From positions 808,501 to 872,500 of the forward strand of contig OX392530.1 in the NCBI GenBank assembly GCA_947623455.1: a stretch of 64,000 bases of DNA, given 5' to 3'. This stretch comes from Mimachlamys varia (lineage: Eukaryota > Mollusca > Bivalvia > Pectinida > Pectinidae). Position 1 is the first letter of the stretch. Each line of letters opens with the position of its first letter. Below are positions 40,201-50,478 of the stretch, one piece after another. Under the pieces are notes generated by a model. That model was given only the letters and a program-made list of their open reading frames with translations, was not told the DNA's origin and did not search any database. A program made the position numbers and the translations under genes.

Positions 40201-43200
40201 GGAGATAAACGTGCTATTACGTCTGTGTTTGTCTGATTTTAAGGACGTAGGGGAGATAAACTTGCTATTACGTCTGTGTTTGTCTGATTTTAGTACGTAG
40301 GGCAGATAAACCTGCTATTACGTCTGTATTTGTCTGAATTGAGGACGTAGGGGAGATAAACTTGCAATTACGTCTGTGTTTGTCTGAATTGAGGACGTAG
40401 GGGAGATAAACCTGCTATTACGTCTGTGTTTGTCTGAATTGAGGACGTAGGGAAGATAAACTTGCTATTACGTGTGTGTTTGTCTGATTTTAGAACGTAA
40501 GGGAGATAAACTTGCTATTTCGCCTGTGGTTGTCTGATTTTAGGACGTAAGGGAGATAAACGTGCTATTACGCATGTGTTTGTCTGATTTTAGGACGGGG
40601 GATAAACGTGCTATTACGTCTGTGTTTGTCCGATTTTAGGAAGTAGGGGAGATAAACGTGCTATTGCGCATGTGTTTGTCTGATTTTAGGACGTAGTGGA
40701 GATAAACTTGTTATTACGCTCACTGATCAATCCTCTACTTTTTGATACTGTTATATTGTTTAAACTAAAGTCTACAAATTTTGACATTTTACTGGATCAT
40801 TCAGATCAAATTTGCGAAAAGGGTCCTGTTTCACACCCCTTTTTAATGTATTAGGTATAGTATTATGCAGCTTCACCTCGGCTTGGAAATTAATTATTCC
40901 AAACTAGTTTATTTAGGTTAAGTATATGCTTGGGTATTTTATCAATAAGGTACTAGCGACTTTTGGAAATAAACAAGAATGCGCATTAATTTTTTCCTGA
41001 TTTGATGAAGTGAGGATGATAACCTCGATATAAATCTCACTGTTCAGGCACCTATTATCTTGATACTGCATAATGATGACCCCAGTCTCCCACCATTTTT
41101 CATGTTTTATGTAAAATTTGCAAAAATAAATCACAAGCTGGGCAAATTTATTCAAAACCAGTAGTTCATTTTGGGTAAGTATGTTTATGTTTAAGCAAAA
41201 ACGATTTTCTGACTATGATACTGGCGGTAAATGAAATTACTCAGTAAAATTGTCAGTCTATATCTGTATTACGTGGCGCTGTAATCGCAACAAAAACAAT
41301 AAGCCATTCCATGTGTAATTAGACTTATAAAATCAAAACTCTGGGATGACAAGATCACTTATTCAGATGTATTAAAAACCTACCCTATCCCACCTTAAAA
41401 TACTTTATCCTGAAGCGTTTGTACAGCGGTTTAATGTGGCCTAAATTATATTTATTATTCGCAGGTCTCCTGTATGTTTTGCTATATGTGCTTGTGTATG
41501 TACTATCATCTCTTGTATACATTACCATAATTTCTGCACATGAGTCAACTCTACTCTGTTTGTTTTGCAATCATAAACAACTCAAAACTGATGTAATTCG
41601 AAAAAGAGCCTTTGTTAAAAACTCCAGAAGATGGTGTCCTTTCATTGTACATCCATCAAAATTATCTCAGTATTTTAAAGTTATGCATGACCAAAAATAT
41701 GGCGATATCCTGTCATTAACACATCATCTTGCATATTATGTTTATTTCATTCAATACTGTCATTGTACATAGTGTATATAGTATATTTTTATTGTAGTAT
41801 CATTAAAACGGCCAATAGGATATTTTAAACTGTTGTAGTACCCCGTATCATTTAAATGGCCAAAAAGATATATATGTCCATTGTCTTTGTGATGATAACA
41901 TATAAGGGAAATTTCGTTATTAAAGGCCCAATATGCATAACTTCAGGAATATTTTAGGGATTACGAAAAAAAATTAAAAATCCAGTTGACACGTTTGTCA
42001 TGCTGATTTCTTAATGAATTATTGATTCATCCACCCTTTTAAACAAAAGTAAAATATTTGACGCGCAGGTTGTGCGGAGGGAAGTCCGAGGTGTTCCGGT
42101 AACCCCCGAAAGTTAAACGGCAAGTTTTGTGCCTCTACAACCAACTATCATGACTCGCACAAAGGGGCGTGTGGGTGTGGTCACAGTGATACGCCCTTCG
42201 GTTGGAATCAGAACAACTACGTAGCCGCGGCCAGTCAGATGGTGTTTGACTCTGGACGCAAGACGTGGTGTGGACAAAAATGTGGAAAATGCTTCAGGTT
42301 GACCACTACAGGTAAACTCATCTGTTTATAACAAGTGTTTTGTTGTGTGAAAGCTGAAGCTCTCAGAGAAAAGTCCAAAGTAGGTCTTAAACCCGCGACC
42401 CAGTAGTGGAGGGCCAGCACTAGCAGGAGGTCACAACCTTAAACACTTGATCACTACAGGTATGGTGTGTGTGATACTGATCACTACAGGTATGGTGTGT
42501 GATACTGATCACTACAGGTATGGTGTGTGATACTGGTCACTGCAGGTATGGTGTGTGTGATACTGATCACTACAGGTATGGTGTGTGTGATACTGATCAC
42601 TACAGGTATGGTGTGTGTGATACTGATCACTACAGGTATGGTGTGTGTGATACTGATCACTACAGGTATGGTGTGTGTGATACTGATCACTACAGGTATG
42701 GTGTGTGTGATACTGATCACTACAGGTATGGTGTGTGTGATACTGATCACTACAGGTATGGTGTGTGTGAAACTGAAAATTGTATTGTGTTTGGTATTTT
42801 ACCAAACTGATGCTCGAGTCTATATTTGGAAAGATAATCGTCAGAGATGAAAAGTTTAAATAGATTGATGGAAATATTCACGTTGAACACTGTAAACGAT
42901 GTAGGTGGTTGTCGTTGTAGTTGGTTGACATTGTAGGTGGTTGACGTTGTAGATGGTTGACGTTGTATGTTGTTGACATTTTAGGTGGTTGACGTTGTAG
43001 ATGGTTGACGTTGTATGTGGTTGACGTTGTAGTTGGTTGACATTGTAGGTGGTTGACGATGTAGATGGTTGACGATGTAGATGGTTGACGTTGTAGTTGG
43101 TTGACATTGTAGGTGGTTGACGCTGTAGATGGTTGACGTTGTAGTTGGTTAACGTTGTTGGTGGTTAACATTGTAAGTGGTTGACGTTGTAGTTGGTTAA

Positions 43201-43535
43201 CGTTGTATGTGGTTGATGTTGTAGGTGGCTTCGTGGACGGACAGGGATCTGCGCCTGCGGCAGGCGTATCGAAGGTTTTCATGGTGACAAACCTATGTCC
43301 GGCCGAGTACCCCAATATGCCTTGGTGTGCTCAGAACGCTGACCCCTTTAGTGGCGGTGTGAACACGCATGGTTATGGCTACCATTTTGACCTTGAAAAT
43401 GGTGCTCATCAGATCGATAGGCTTCAATGGAATAACCCCGAAGTGACAGTGGAGGAAGTTAACTGCGATGACCGCAACGACGGCATGACACCTCATAACA
43501 GTTGGTACAGTCAATGTGAATGTCATGGACATTGA
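31226..43535 (+). CDS. secreted endo-beta-1,4-glucanase, glycoside hydrolase family 45 (3 exons)
   Basis: Cellulase of the GH45 family, which cuts internal beta-1,4-glucan bonds; in bivalves such enzymes are secreted by the digestive system. Exons 31226-31262, 42069-42311 and 43225-43535 join in phase 1 to give 196 codons plus TGA. Residues 1 to about 17 (MISALVAILLLVGCAEG) are a signal peptide. The mature chain, about 179 residues, matches the 181-residue mussel enzyme in length. Family motifs are CASTTNYHDSHKGACGCG, WCGQKCGKCFRLTTTGG, NLCP, GYGYHFDLENG and WNNPEV. Twelve cysteines are present in the mature chain, which fits six disulfides. Asp41 (NYHDSH) and Asp149 (HFDL) are the likely catalytic pair by family comparison. 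Intron 1 is 10,806 bp and mostly minisatellite. Intron 2 (913 bp) has arrays near both ends. Molluscan GH45 genes are often suspected of ancient lateral origin; nothing here tests that. Confidence 0.95.
31480..37770. repeat. 26-bp array in GH45 intron 1
   Basis: About 240 copies of a 26-bp unit with core 'ggtgaggggacaagtaaata' then 'gtttct'. Unit length varies between 25 and 27 by G-run changes. The left end (31500-31750) is more diverged ('aataatttct'). Blocks of several hundred bases recur (for example around 33.85-34.1 kb, 34.2-34.4 kb and 34.85-35.0 kb). Minus-strand frames reach 1,289 codons of repeating SPHQKLFTCPLTRNYLLVP because few units contain a stop in that register. These are not genes. 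Confidence 0.95.
38010..40720 (+). repeat. 50-bp array in GH45 intron 1, acceptor-like unit
   Basis: About 50 copies of a 50-bp unit: 'ttaggacgtaggggagataa', 'acgtgctattacgtctgtgt', 'ttgtctgatt'. Read in gene orientation each unit contains 'gtttgtctgattttag|gac', which looks like a pyrimidine tract plus AG. It is interrupted by a 222-bp insertion at 38401-38622. Confidence 0.95.
38401..38622. mobile_element. 222-bp insertion in the 50-bp array (MITE candidate)
   Basis: It splits a repeat unit exactly and is flanked by ATTAC on both sides (38396-38400 and 38623-38627). It starts TGTAGTGAGACG and ends CCTCTACAAC, giving short imperfect inverted ends (TGTAG/CTACA). There is no coding capacity. 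Confidence 0.75.
40725..42068. other. 3' part of GH45 intron 1, no exon seen
   Basis: AT-rich unique sequence. Open frames of 117 and 80 codons (41419-41772 plus, 40913-41155 minus) have no motif I know and no splice support, so I leave them as intron. Confidence 0.5.
42069..42311 (+). CDS. GH45 exon 2
   Basis: 243 nt from acceptor 'ttgacgcgcag' (a weak site without a good pyrimidine tract) to donor CACTACAG|GTAAAC. It encodes CAEGSPRCSGNPRKLNGKF through KCFRLTTT. Confidence 0.92.
42449..42770 (+). repeat. 30-bp array of donor-like units in GH45 intron 2
   Basis: Eleven copies (starts near 42451, 42481, 42509, 42537, then every 30 bp to 42747) of 'gatcactacaggtatggtgt' plus 'gtgtgatact'. 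The piece GATCACTACAGGTA differs at one base in 14 from the exon 2 donor GACCACTACAG|GTA at 42299-42314. Every copy has CAG|GTATGG. Confidence 0.9.
42897..43230 (+). repeat. 16-bp array ending in the GH45 exon 3 splice acceptor
   Basis: About twenty copies of a 16-bp unit 'gttgtaggtggttgac' with g/a and t/a variants. The final copy is 'gatgttgtag|gtggcttcg', in which the bar marks the true exon 3 acceptor. The first exon bases (GTGGCTTCGTGGAC) are a diverged continuation of the unit. Confidence 0.9.
43225..43535 (+). CDS. GH45 exon 3
   Basis: 311 nt from acceptor 'gatgttgtag' to TGA. It encodes GFVDGQGSAPAAG through QCECHGH. The acceptor is the last repeat of the 16-bp array. Confidence 0.93.
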
Positions 43536-43592
43536 CGCTACTTCTATCAATTCTGATTTAAATTATTACAATCCAGCGAATGTTTTTTATCC

Positions 43593-43598
43593 AATAAA
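43593..43598 (+). terminator. polyadenylation signal of the GH45 gene
   Basis: AATAAA 58 bases after the stop codon, in 'ccaataaacag'. Confidence 0.7.
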
Positions 43599-43599
43599 C

Positions 43600-44400
43600 A
43601 GTTGAAGCATAGTGCTATGTCATTGGTTTATTACCCCCCCCCCCAAATGTGGGAAACATTTATTTTCTGCTTTGCAGGACATGCTATCTGTCCTAAAATG
43701 GTGTAGATAAGAGATTCGCCTGTTACTGGACATATAGATAGGTTCAACATTCCCCATCAATGATGCAGGATAGCCAACCTAAGACCTTATGTAAATGATA
43801 AGAATATACTAAACTTGTACATTGGCTGTCAAACAAATACATAGCCAGCTTAAGTTACTTAAACATCTTAATGAAATAGAAGCAAAGTGAGTAGGGACTC
43901 ACTAAGATGTGACCTTTGACCCACTGATCATGACCGATGACCGCCAAAATCAAATCAGGTGTAGAACTTCATCATGTAATGCTATGGAGTGAACCAAATC
44001 ATTCCAGAGCCTCATGAGATATCTTGTACACGATATTTTTGTTCCCAAATTCAATTACAGCATAGCGCCCTCTGACACTGCTTTAACCTTGACAGATGAC
44101 CTCCGAAATCAGTGTCAGCCATCATGGTGTGCTCATATTGTGTGAATATGAACCCGATCTGTCGTGGGATTCATTAGATAGTCCAATCATTTAACAAGCT
44201 TTTTATTCCCAAAGAGGTCAACGGTGACATTTGACCTTTAACCTTGACCGATGACCATCAAAATCATTAATAATGTGTATGTGTTTTGCTATGGTGTATT
44301 TGAACCAAATCTAACCAGTTTTTTTTAAAGATAATTATTTTGATCATAAGGTCGGGACGTAAGGACGCACCCGGACTGGAGGCACGGACAAAGTGATTAA
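43600..44400. other. intergenic; dispersed-repeat remnants
   Basis: After a C10 run at about 43636-43645 the sequence carries 'gtgacctttgacc' and 'cttgaccgatgaccatcaaaatc' modules repeated loosely three times, typical of a decayed dispersed repeat. No gene seen. Confidence 0.45.
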
Positions 44401-44404
44401 TATT

Positions 44405-44689
44405 TAACCCCCTCCCCTCCCATCCAGCTTAATCATCTGGTCGGGGATGATTCCAGGGCGAATACGGGGGGAAATGTCGTTAGCCCCCATATGGATTACG
44501 ATTATCGCGTAGAACTTCCTTCTTCATTTCCTCAGTGATCCGATCGAAGCGTAACCCTCCCCTTCCACGGTATGTTAGTGTCCTGCATCTATGCATAGGT
44601 TTCCGGGCTTCGTAATGCTCCAATCTCCGTACAAAGCTACTCCCCAAAAATGCTAGAACAGATAATGTCAATATCTTACAACTGATCAA
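44405..44689 (-). pseudogene. SGNH-hydrolase-like fragment, probably from a retroelement
   Basis: The minus strand encodes LSVLAFLGSSFVRRLEHY (block I, GSS in place of GDS) and GRGGLRFDRITEEM. After a frameshift it encodes FYAIIVIHMGANDISPRI (block III, GxND). SGNH domains of this style occur in some metazoan retroelements and recombinase-type elements. The frameshift between the blocks makes this a relic. Confidence 0.55.
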
Positions 44690-44730
44690 TATATAGCCCT
44701 ATATGTTATTAGAGTAATTAACAGCACGAT

Positions 44731-45240
44731 ATGCATACACCTACAAGTCTACTACAGTACCAACTATATGGATTCGCCCCCTCATCTCGATTTAGAACTG
44801 GCCCACAAGTGATCATCCCGTATATCAAAGGCATATCCGAAACCATCCAGAGGATATACCACAATCATGGCATAGCAACAGCCCTGAAGCCCCACAAAAC
44901 TCTTCGGAACATCCTTGTACATCATACGGATAAAACACCGAAAGAAAACGTTGCAGAATGCGTGTACAAGATTGGTTGCCAAAACTGCAACGAGTCATAT
45001 ATTGGAGAGACGGCAAGACGTTTTGGTGTTCGTCTTTGTAAACACAAGAAAGATACTGACACACAAGATTAATTCACCAGCTCAGAAAAGAAGCAGACGG
45101 AGTCTCAGATCAACAAATCGGCTATCACAGACCATGCCGTACAGAACGATCATGTGACTGACTGGGAAAGCTCCAAAGTAAACCTTCAACGTTTGCAGCG
45201 AAATGATCAGACAAATCCTTAACGTCAAACCAGAGGATGT
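44731..45240 (+). pseudogene. Penelope-like element C-terminus with GIY-YIG domain, frameshifted
   Basis: The first frame reads VIIPYIKGISETIQRIYHNH, LRNILVHHTDKTPKENVAE, CVYKIGCQNCNESYIGETA and RRFGVRLCKHKK, then a stop at 45072. Another frame then continues with SEKKQTESQINKSAITDHAV. The Cys pair followed by SYIGET and the basic H is the GIY-YIG endonuclease linked to the RT of Penelope-like elements. The RT itself is not upstream, so this is a 3' fragment. Confidence 0.65.
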
Positions 45241-45289
45241 GACCACTATTCGATCAAATGACCTGCTGCTGCGGCTTCGTCTTGAGGAC

Positions 45290-45995
45290 CTCCACCCAAC
45301 TCGGAGTGAGAGAAGGCTGGTATGGACACTCGGAGTGAGAGAAGGCTGGTATGGATACTCGGATTGAGAGAAGGCTGGTATGGACACTCGGAGTGAGAGA
45401 AGGCTAGTATGGACACTCGGATTGAGAGAAGGCTGGTATGGATACTCGGATTGAGAGAAGGCTGGTATGGACACTCGGAGTGAGAGAAGGCTAGTATGGA
45501 CACTCGGATTGAGAGAAGGCTGGTATGGATACTCGGATTGAGAGAAGGCTGGTATGGACACTCGGAGTGAGAGAGGGCTAGTATGGACACTCGGATTGAG
45601 AGAAGGCTGGTATGGACACTCGGAGTGAGAGAAGGCTAGTATGGACACTCGGATTGGGAGAAGGCTGGTATGGACACTTGGAGTGAGAGAAGGCTGGTAT
45701 GGACTCTCGGATTGAGAGAAGGCTGGTATGGACACTTGGAGTGAGAGAAGGCTGGTATGAACTCTCGGATTGAGAGAAGGCTGGTATGGACTCTCGGAGT
45801 GAGAGAAGGCTGGTATGGACACTCGGAGTGAGAGAAGGCTAGTATGGACACTCGGAGTGAGAGAAGGCTGGTATGGACACTCGGAGTGAGAGAAGGCTAG
45901 TATGGACACTCGAATTGAGAGAAGGCTGGTATGGACACTCGGAGTGAGAGAAGGCTGGTATGGACACTCGAAGTGAGAGAAGGCTAGTATGGACA
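45290..45995 (+). repeat. 29-bp tandem array
   Basis: About 24 copies of 'actcggagtgagagaaggct' plus 'ggtatggac', with two main variants (g/t in 'agt/att', g/a in 'ctggtat/ctagtat') that alternate. It follows directly on the coding-like tail LLLRLRLEDLHPTRSE of the retroelement debris. Because 29 x 3 = 87, a 304-codon minus-strand frame stays open; it is not a gene. Confidence 0.93.
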
Positions 45996-46024
45996 CTCGT
46001 AGTTAGCGTGCCCTTGACACACAC

Positions 46025-46160
46025 GTAGAAGGAAAGCGAGGACCTGCACGGCCCAACATGTCATGGAGTGAGTTCACAGAGAGTGGAATCCATGTTGACC
46101 CTCATGATAGAGCCACTTGGAGATCTGGAATGAGATCTGCCATGCGTGCAGCTAGCCAGC
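46025..46160 (+). pseudogene. C-terminal end of a LINE ORF2
   Basis: In the plus frame: GKRGPARPNMSWSEFTESG, then HVDPHDRATWRSGMRSAMRA, then ASQLSGRGPT. The pattern RGxPxxxW...DxxDRxxWRxxxRxA is the usual end of non-LTR retrotransposon ORF2 proteins. The frame continues without a stop into the 33-bp array. Confidence 0.65.
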
Positions 46161-49100
46161 TATCTGGAAGAGGGCCCACATCAGCTACCCAGCTATCTGG
46201 AAGAAGGTCCACATCAGCTACCCAGCTATCTGGAAGAGGGCCCACATCAGCTACCCAGCTATCTGGAAGAGGGCCCACATCAGCTAGCAAGCTATCTGGA
46301 AGAGGGTCCACATCAGCTACCCAGCTATCTGGAAGAGGGCCCACGTCAGCTAGCAAGCTATCTGGAAGAGGGCCAACATCAGCTAGCCAGCTATCTAGAA
46401 CGTCCACATTAGCTAGCAAGCTATCTGGAAGAGGGCCCACATCAGCTACTCAGCTATCTGGAAGAGGGCCCACATCAGCTACCCAGCTATCTGGAAGAGG
46501 GCCCACATCAGCTACTCAGCTATCTGGAAGAGGGCCCACATCAGCTACTCAGCTATCTGGAAGAGGGCCCACATCAGCTAGCAAGCTATCTGGAAGAGGG
46601 CCCACATCAGCTAGCAAGCTATCTGGAAGAGGGCCCACATCAGCTACCCAGCTATCTGGTAGAGGGCCCACATCAGCTACCCAGCTATCTGGAAGAGCGC
46701 CAACATCAGCTACCCAGCTATCTGGAAGAGGGCCCACATCAGCTACCCAGCTATCTGGAAGAGGGCTCACATCAGCTACCCAGCTATCTGGAAGAGGGCC
46801 CACATCAGCTACCCAGCTATCTGGAAGAGGGCCAACATCAGCTACCAAGCTATCTGGAAGAGGGCCCACATCAGCTACCCAGCTATCTGGAAGAGGGCCA
46901 ACATCAGCTACCCAGCTATCTGGAAGAGGGTCCACGTCAGCTACCCAGCTATCTGGAAGAGGGCCCACATCAGCACCCCAGCTATCTGGAAGGCCCACAT
47001 CAGCTAGCCAGCTATCTGGAAAAAGGCCCACATCAGCTACCCAGCTATCTGGAAGAGGGCCAACATCAGCTACCCAGCTATCTGGAAGAGGGTCCACGTC
47101 AGCTACCCAGCTATCTGGAAGAGGGCCCACATCAGCACCCCAGCTATCTGGAAGGCCCACATCAGCTAGCCAGCTATCTGGAAGAAGGCCCACATCAGCT
47201 AGCAAGCTATCTGGAAGAGGGCTCACATCAGCTACCCAGCTATCTGGAAGAGGGCCCACGTCAGCTAGCAAGCTATCTGGAAGAGGGCCCACATCAGCTA
47301 GCCAGCTATCTGGAAGGCCCACATCAGCTAGCCAGCTATCTAGAAGGTCCATATTAGCTAGAAAGCTATCTGGAAGAGGGCCCACATCAGCTACCCAGCT
47401 ATCTGGAAGAGGGCCCACATCAGCTACCCAGCTATCTGGAAGAAGGTCCACATCAGCTACCCAGCTATCTGGAAGAGGGCCCACATCAGCTACCCAGCTA
47501 TCTGGAAGAGGGCCCACATCAGCTAGCAAGCTATCTGGAAGAGGGTCCACATCAGCTACCCAGCTATCTGGAAGAGGGCCCACGTCAGCTAGCAAGCTAT
47601 CTGGAAGAGGGCCAACATCAGCTAGCCAGCTATCTAGAACGTCCACATTAGCTAGCAAGCTATCTAGAAGAGGGCCCACATCAGCTACTCAGCTATCTGG
47701 AAGAGGGCCCACATCAGCTACCCAGCTATCTGGAAGAGGGCCCACATCAGCTACTCAGCTATCTGGAAGAGGGCCCACATCAGCTACCCAGCTATCTGGA
47801 AGAGGGCCCACATCAGCTAGCAAGCTATCTGGAAGAGGGCCCACATCAGCTAGCAAGCTATCTGGAAGAGGGCCCACATCAGCTACCCAGCTATCTGGTA
47901 GAGGGCCCACATCAGCTACCCAGCTATCTGGAAGAGCGCCAACATCAGCTACCCAGCTATCTGGAAGAGGGCCCACATCAGCTACCCAGCTATCTGGAAG
48001 AGGGCTCACATCAGCTACCCAGCTATCTGGAAGAGGGCCCACATCAGCACCCCAGCTATCTGGAAGGCCCACATCAGCTAGCCAGCTATCTGGAAGAAGG
48101 CCCACATCAGCTAGCAAGCTATCTGGAAGAGGGCCCACATCAGCTACTCAGCTATCTGGAAGAGGGCCCACATCAGCTACCCAGCTATCTGGAAGAGGGC
48201 CCACATCAGCTACTCAGCTATCTGGAAGAGGGCCCACATCAGCTACCCAGCTATCTGGAAGAGGGCCCACATCAGCTAGCAAGCTATCTGGAAGAGGGCC
48301 AACATCAGCTAGCAAGCTATCTGGAAGAGGGCCAACATCAGCTACCCAGCTATCTGGTAGAGGGCCCACATCAGCTACCCAGCTATCTGGAAGAGCGCCA
48401 ACATCAGCTACCCAGCTATCTGGAAGAGGGCCCACATCAGCTACCCAGCTATCTGGAAGAGGGCTCACATCAGCTACCCAGCTATCTGGAAGAGGGCCCA
48501 CATCAGCTACCCAGCTATCTGGAAGAGGGCCAACATCAGCTACCAAGCTATCTGGAAGAGGGCCCACATCAGCTACCCAGCTATCTGGAAGAAGGCCAAC
48601 ATCAGCTACCCAGCTATCTGGAAGAGGGCCAACATCAGCTAGCCAGCTATCTGGAAGAGGGTCCACGTCAGCTACCCAGCTATCTGGAAGAGGGCTCACA
48701 TCAGCTTCCCAGCTATCTGGAAGAGGGCCCACATCAGCTAGCCAGCTATCTGGAAGAGGGCCCACATCAGCTACCAAGCTATCTGGAAGAGGGCCCACAT
48801 CAGCTACCAAGCTATCTGGAAGAGGGCCCACATCAGCTACCCAGCTATCTGGAAGAGGGCCAACATCAGCTACCAAGCTATCTGGAAGAGGGCCCACATC
48901 AGCTACCCAGCTATCTGGAAGAGGGCCAACATCAGCTACCAAGCTATCTGGAAGAGGGCCAACATCAGCTAGCCAGCTATCTGGAAGAGGGTCCACGTCA
49001 GCTACCCAGCTATCTGGAAGAGGGCTCACATCAGCTTCCCAGCTATCTGGAAGAGGGCCAACATCAGCTACCCAGCTATCTGGAAGGCCCACATCAGCTA

Positions 49101-49411
49101 GCCAGCTATCTGGAAGAGGGTCCACGTCAGCTACCCAGCTATCTGGAAGAGGGCCCACATCAGCTACCCAGCTATCTGGAAGAGGGCCAACATCAGCTAC
49201 CAAGCTATCTGGAAGAGGGCCAACATCAGCTAGCAAGCTATCTGGAAGAGGGCTCACATCAGCTACCAAGCTATCTGGAAGAGGGCCCACATCAGCTACC
49301 CAGCTATCTGGAAGAAGGCCAACATCAGCTACCCAGCTATCTGGAAGAGGGCCAACATCAGCTAGCCAGCTATCTGGAAGAGGGCCCACATCAGCTACCC
49401 AGCTATCTTGA
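46146..49411 (+). repeat. 33-bp array grown from the LINE ORF2 C-terminus
   Basis: About 98 copies of a 33-bp unit, 'cagctatctggaagagggcc' plus 'cacatcagctacc', encoding QLSGRGPTSAT. The same peptide is the end of the LINE fragment just upstream. Shorter 27-bp units (QLSGRPTSAS) keep the frame. The whole array is open in frame with the LINE tail (46058-49411, 1,117 codons), and long minus-strand frames are open as well. A block of about 1,239 bp is repeated (the 'ctagaacgtccacatt' marker at 46395 and 47634). Confidence 0.93.
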
Positions 49412-49419
49412 ATTCTCAC

Positions 49420-50478
49420 AAGCTAATGATTGGGTCTAAGCCTGTGACTTCGCTTAAGGATTTTCTCTTGTGAAAAATTTTCTGACGACTAACTTATTTT
49501 CTTATATGGATTTTTGGAAAAGGGAGTTCATTGCATAGCAGAAAATGCAAAAAGAAATATATGGTAGTGAACTTGTTTTGGTGCTATGCTCGGTTAAAGG
49601 TACCAAAATTAGCAAACCACTTGATTTATGTGAACAATGCTGTTGGCCAATTGTACATTTTAGGACAATTTCATTCAATATCTCCCAGATTTGTGATCAG
49701 ATATGTATGACTATTTGCAAAATTGACAAAAATGGTATTTTCCTATTAATTACGGCAGAAGAAAGTCTACAAATTAATCTTTTAACTCAAAAAATTGTTT
49801 TTAGTTACCCCTACCCCTTATTATTAATGATGAAATACTCCATTTTCCATCGTTTGTTGCAGATTTAATGCTTTATACAAAAAATAGCGATAGATATTTT
49901 GCAGATCAAAAGGAAATGGGTTTCTCATTCTAAAGCAGTCTTAAAAGTTTTCCTTGTCGTCCTAAGGAACTCGGGTATGACATGACCTGTTCAGTCATGT
50001 CATATATATGGTTTTACACACGTGTAATAACACTATTGTAATGTTATAAACAAATGACGTCTTTATGACGTCATATGATTGTCTCCGTAGTGAAAATTGT
50101 ACTGTCACAGAAATAATTTGGCTTTCTTATAGAGAATTAATTTGAGAGTTTTTGTATATTTTCTCATAAATATATGTTATGTGATAAATATAATCTTACA
50201 CTCGTGTCAATGTAATATGGAATTTATTAAACTCGTTAAATAATTTTATATGTAACTCGCTTAAAGGCTCGTGACATATTAAATTATCGAACTTGTTTAA
50301 TAAATTCCATATTACATCAACACTTGTATAAGATCCTCTATTTATCACATAATTATAATATACTACTGCAATAATTCCCATATTTTGGCCTGTATCCCTT
50401 TGTATTATGTAGGATGTTACAGAGGTCAATATTTTTGCAATGCCTCCTCTAGGAGGCATTGACTGTACAAATTATATC
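49420..50478. other. intergenic, no gene seen
   Basis: AT-rich unique sequence. The open frame at 49545-49868 (107 codons) has no recognised motif. An imperfect inverted repeat lies at about 50211-50325 ('aatatggaatttattaaac' and its complement 'gtttaataaattccatatt'). Confidence 0.5.

Noticed and set aside
41419..41772. 117-codon plus-strand frame with a hydrophobic start
   Set aside because: It lies in AT-rich GH45 intron 1. The hydrophobic residues fit AT-rich chance coding, and splice phases already join exons 1 and 2.
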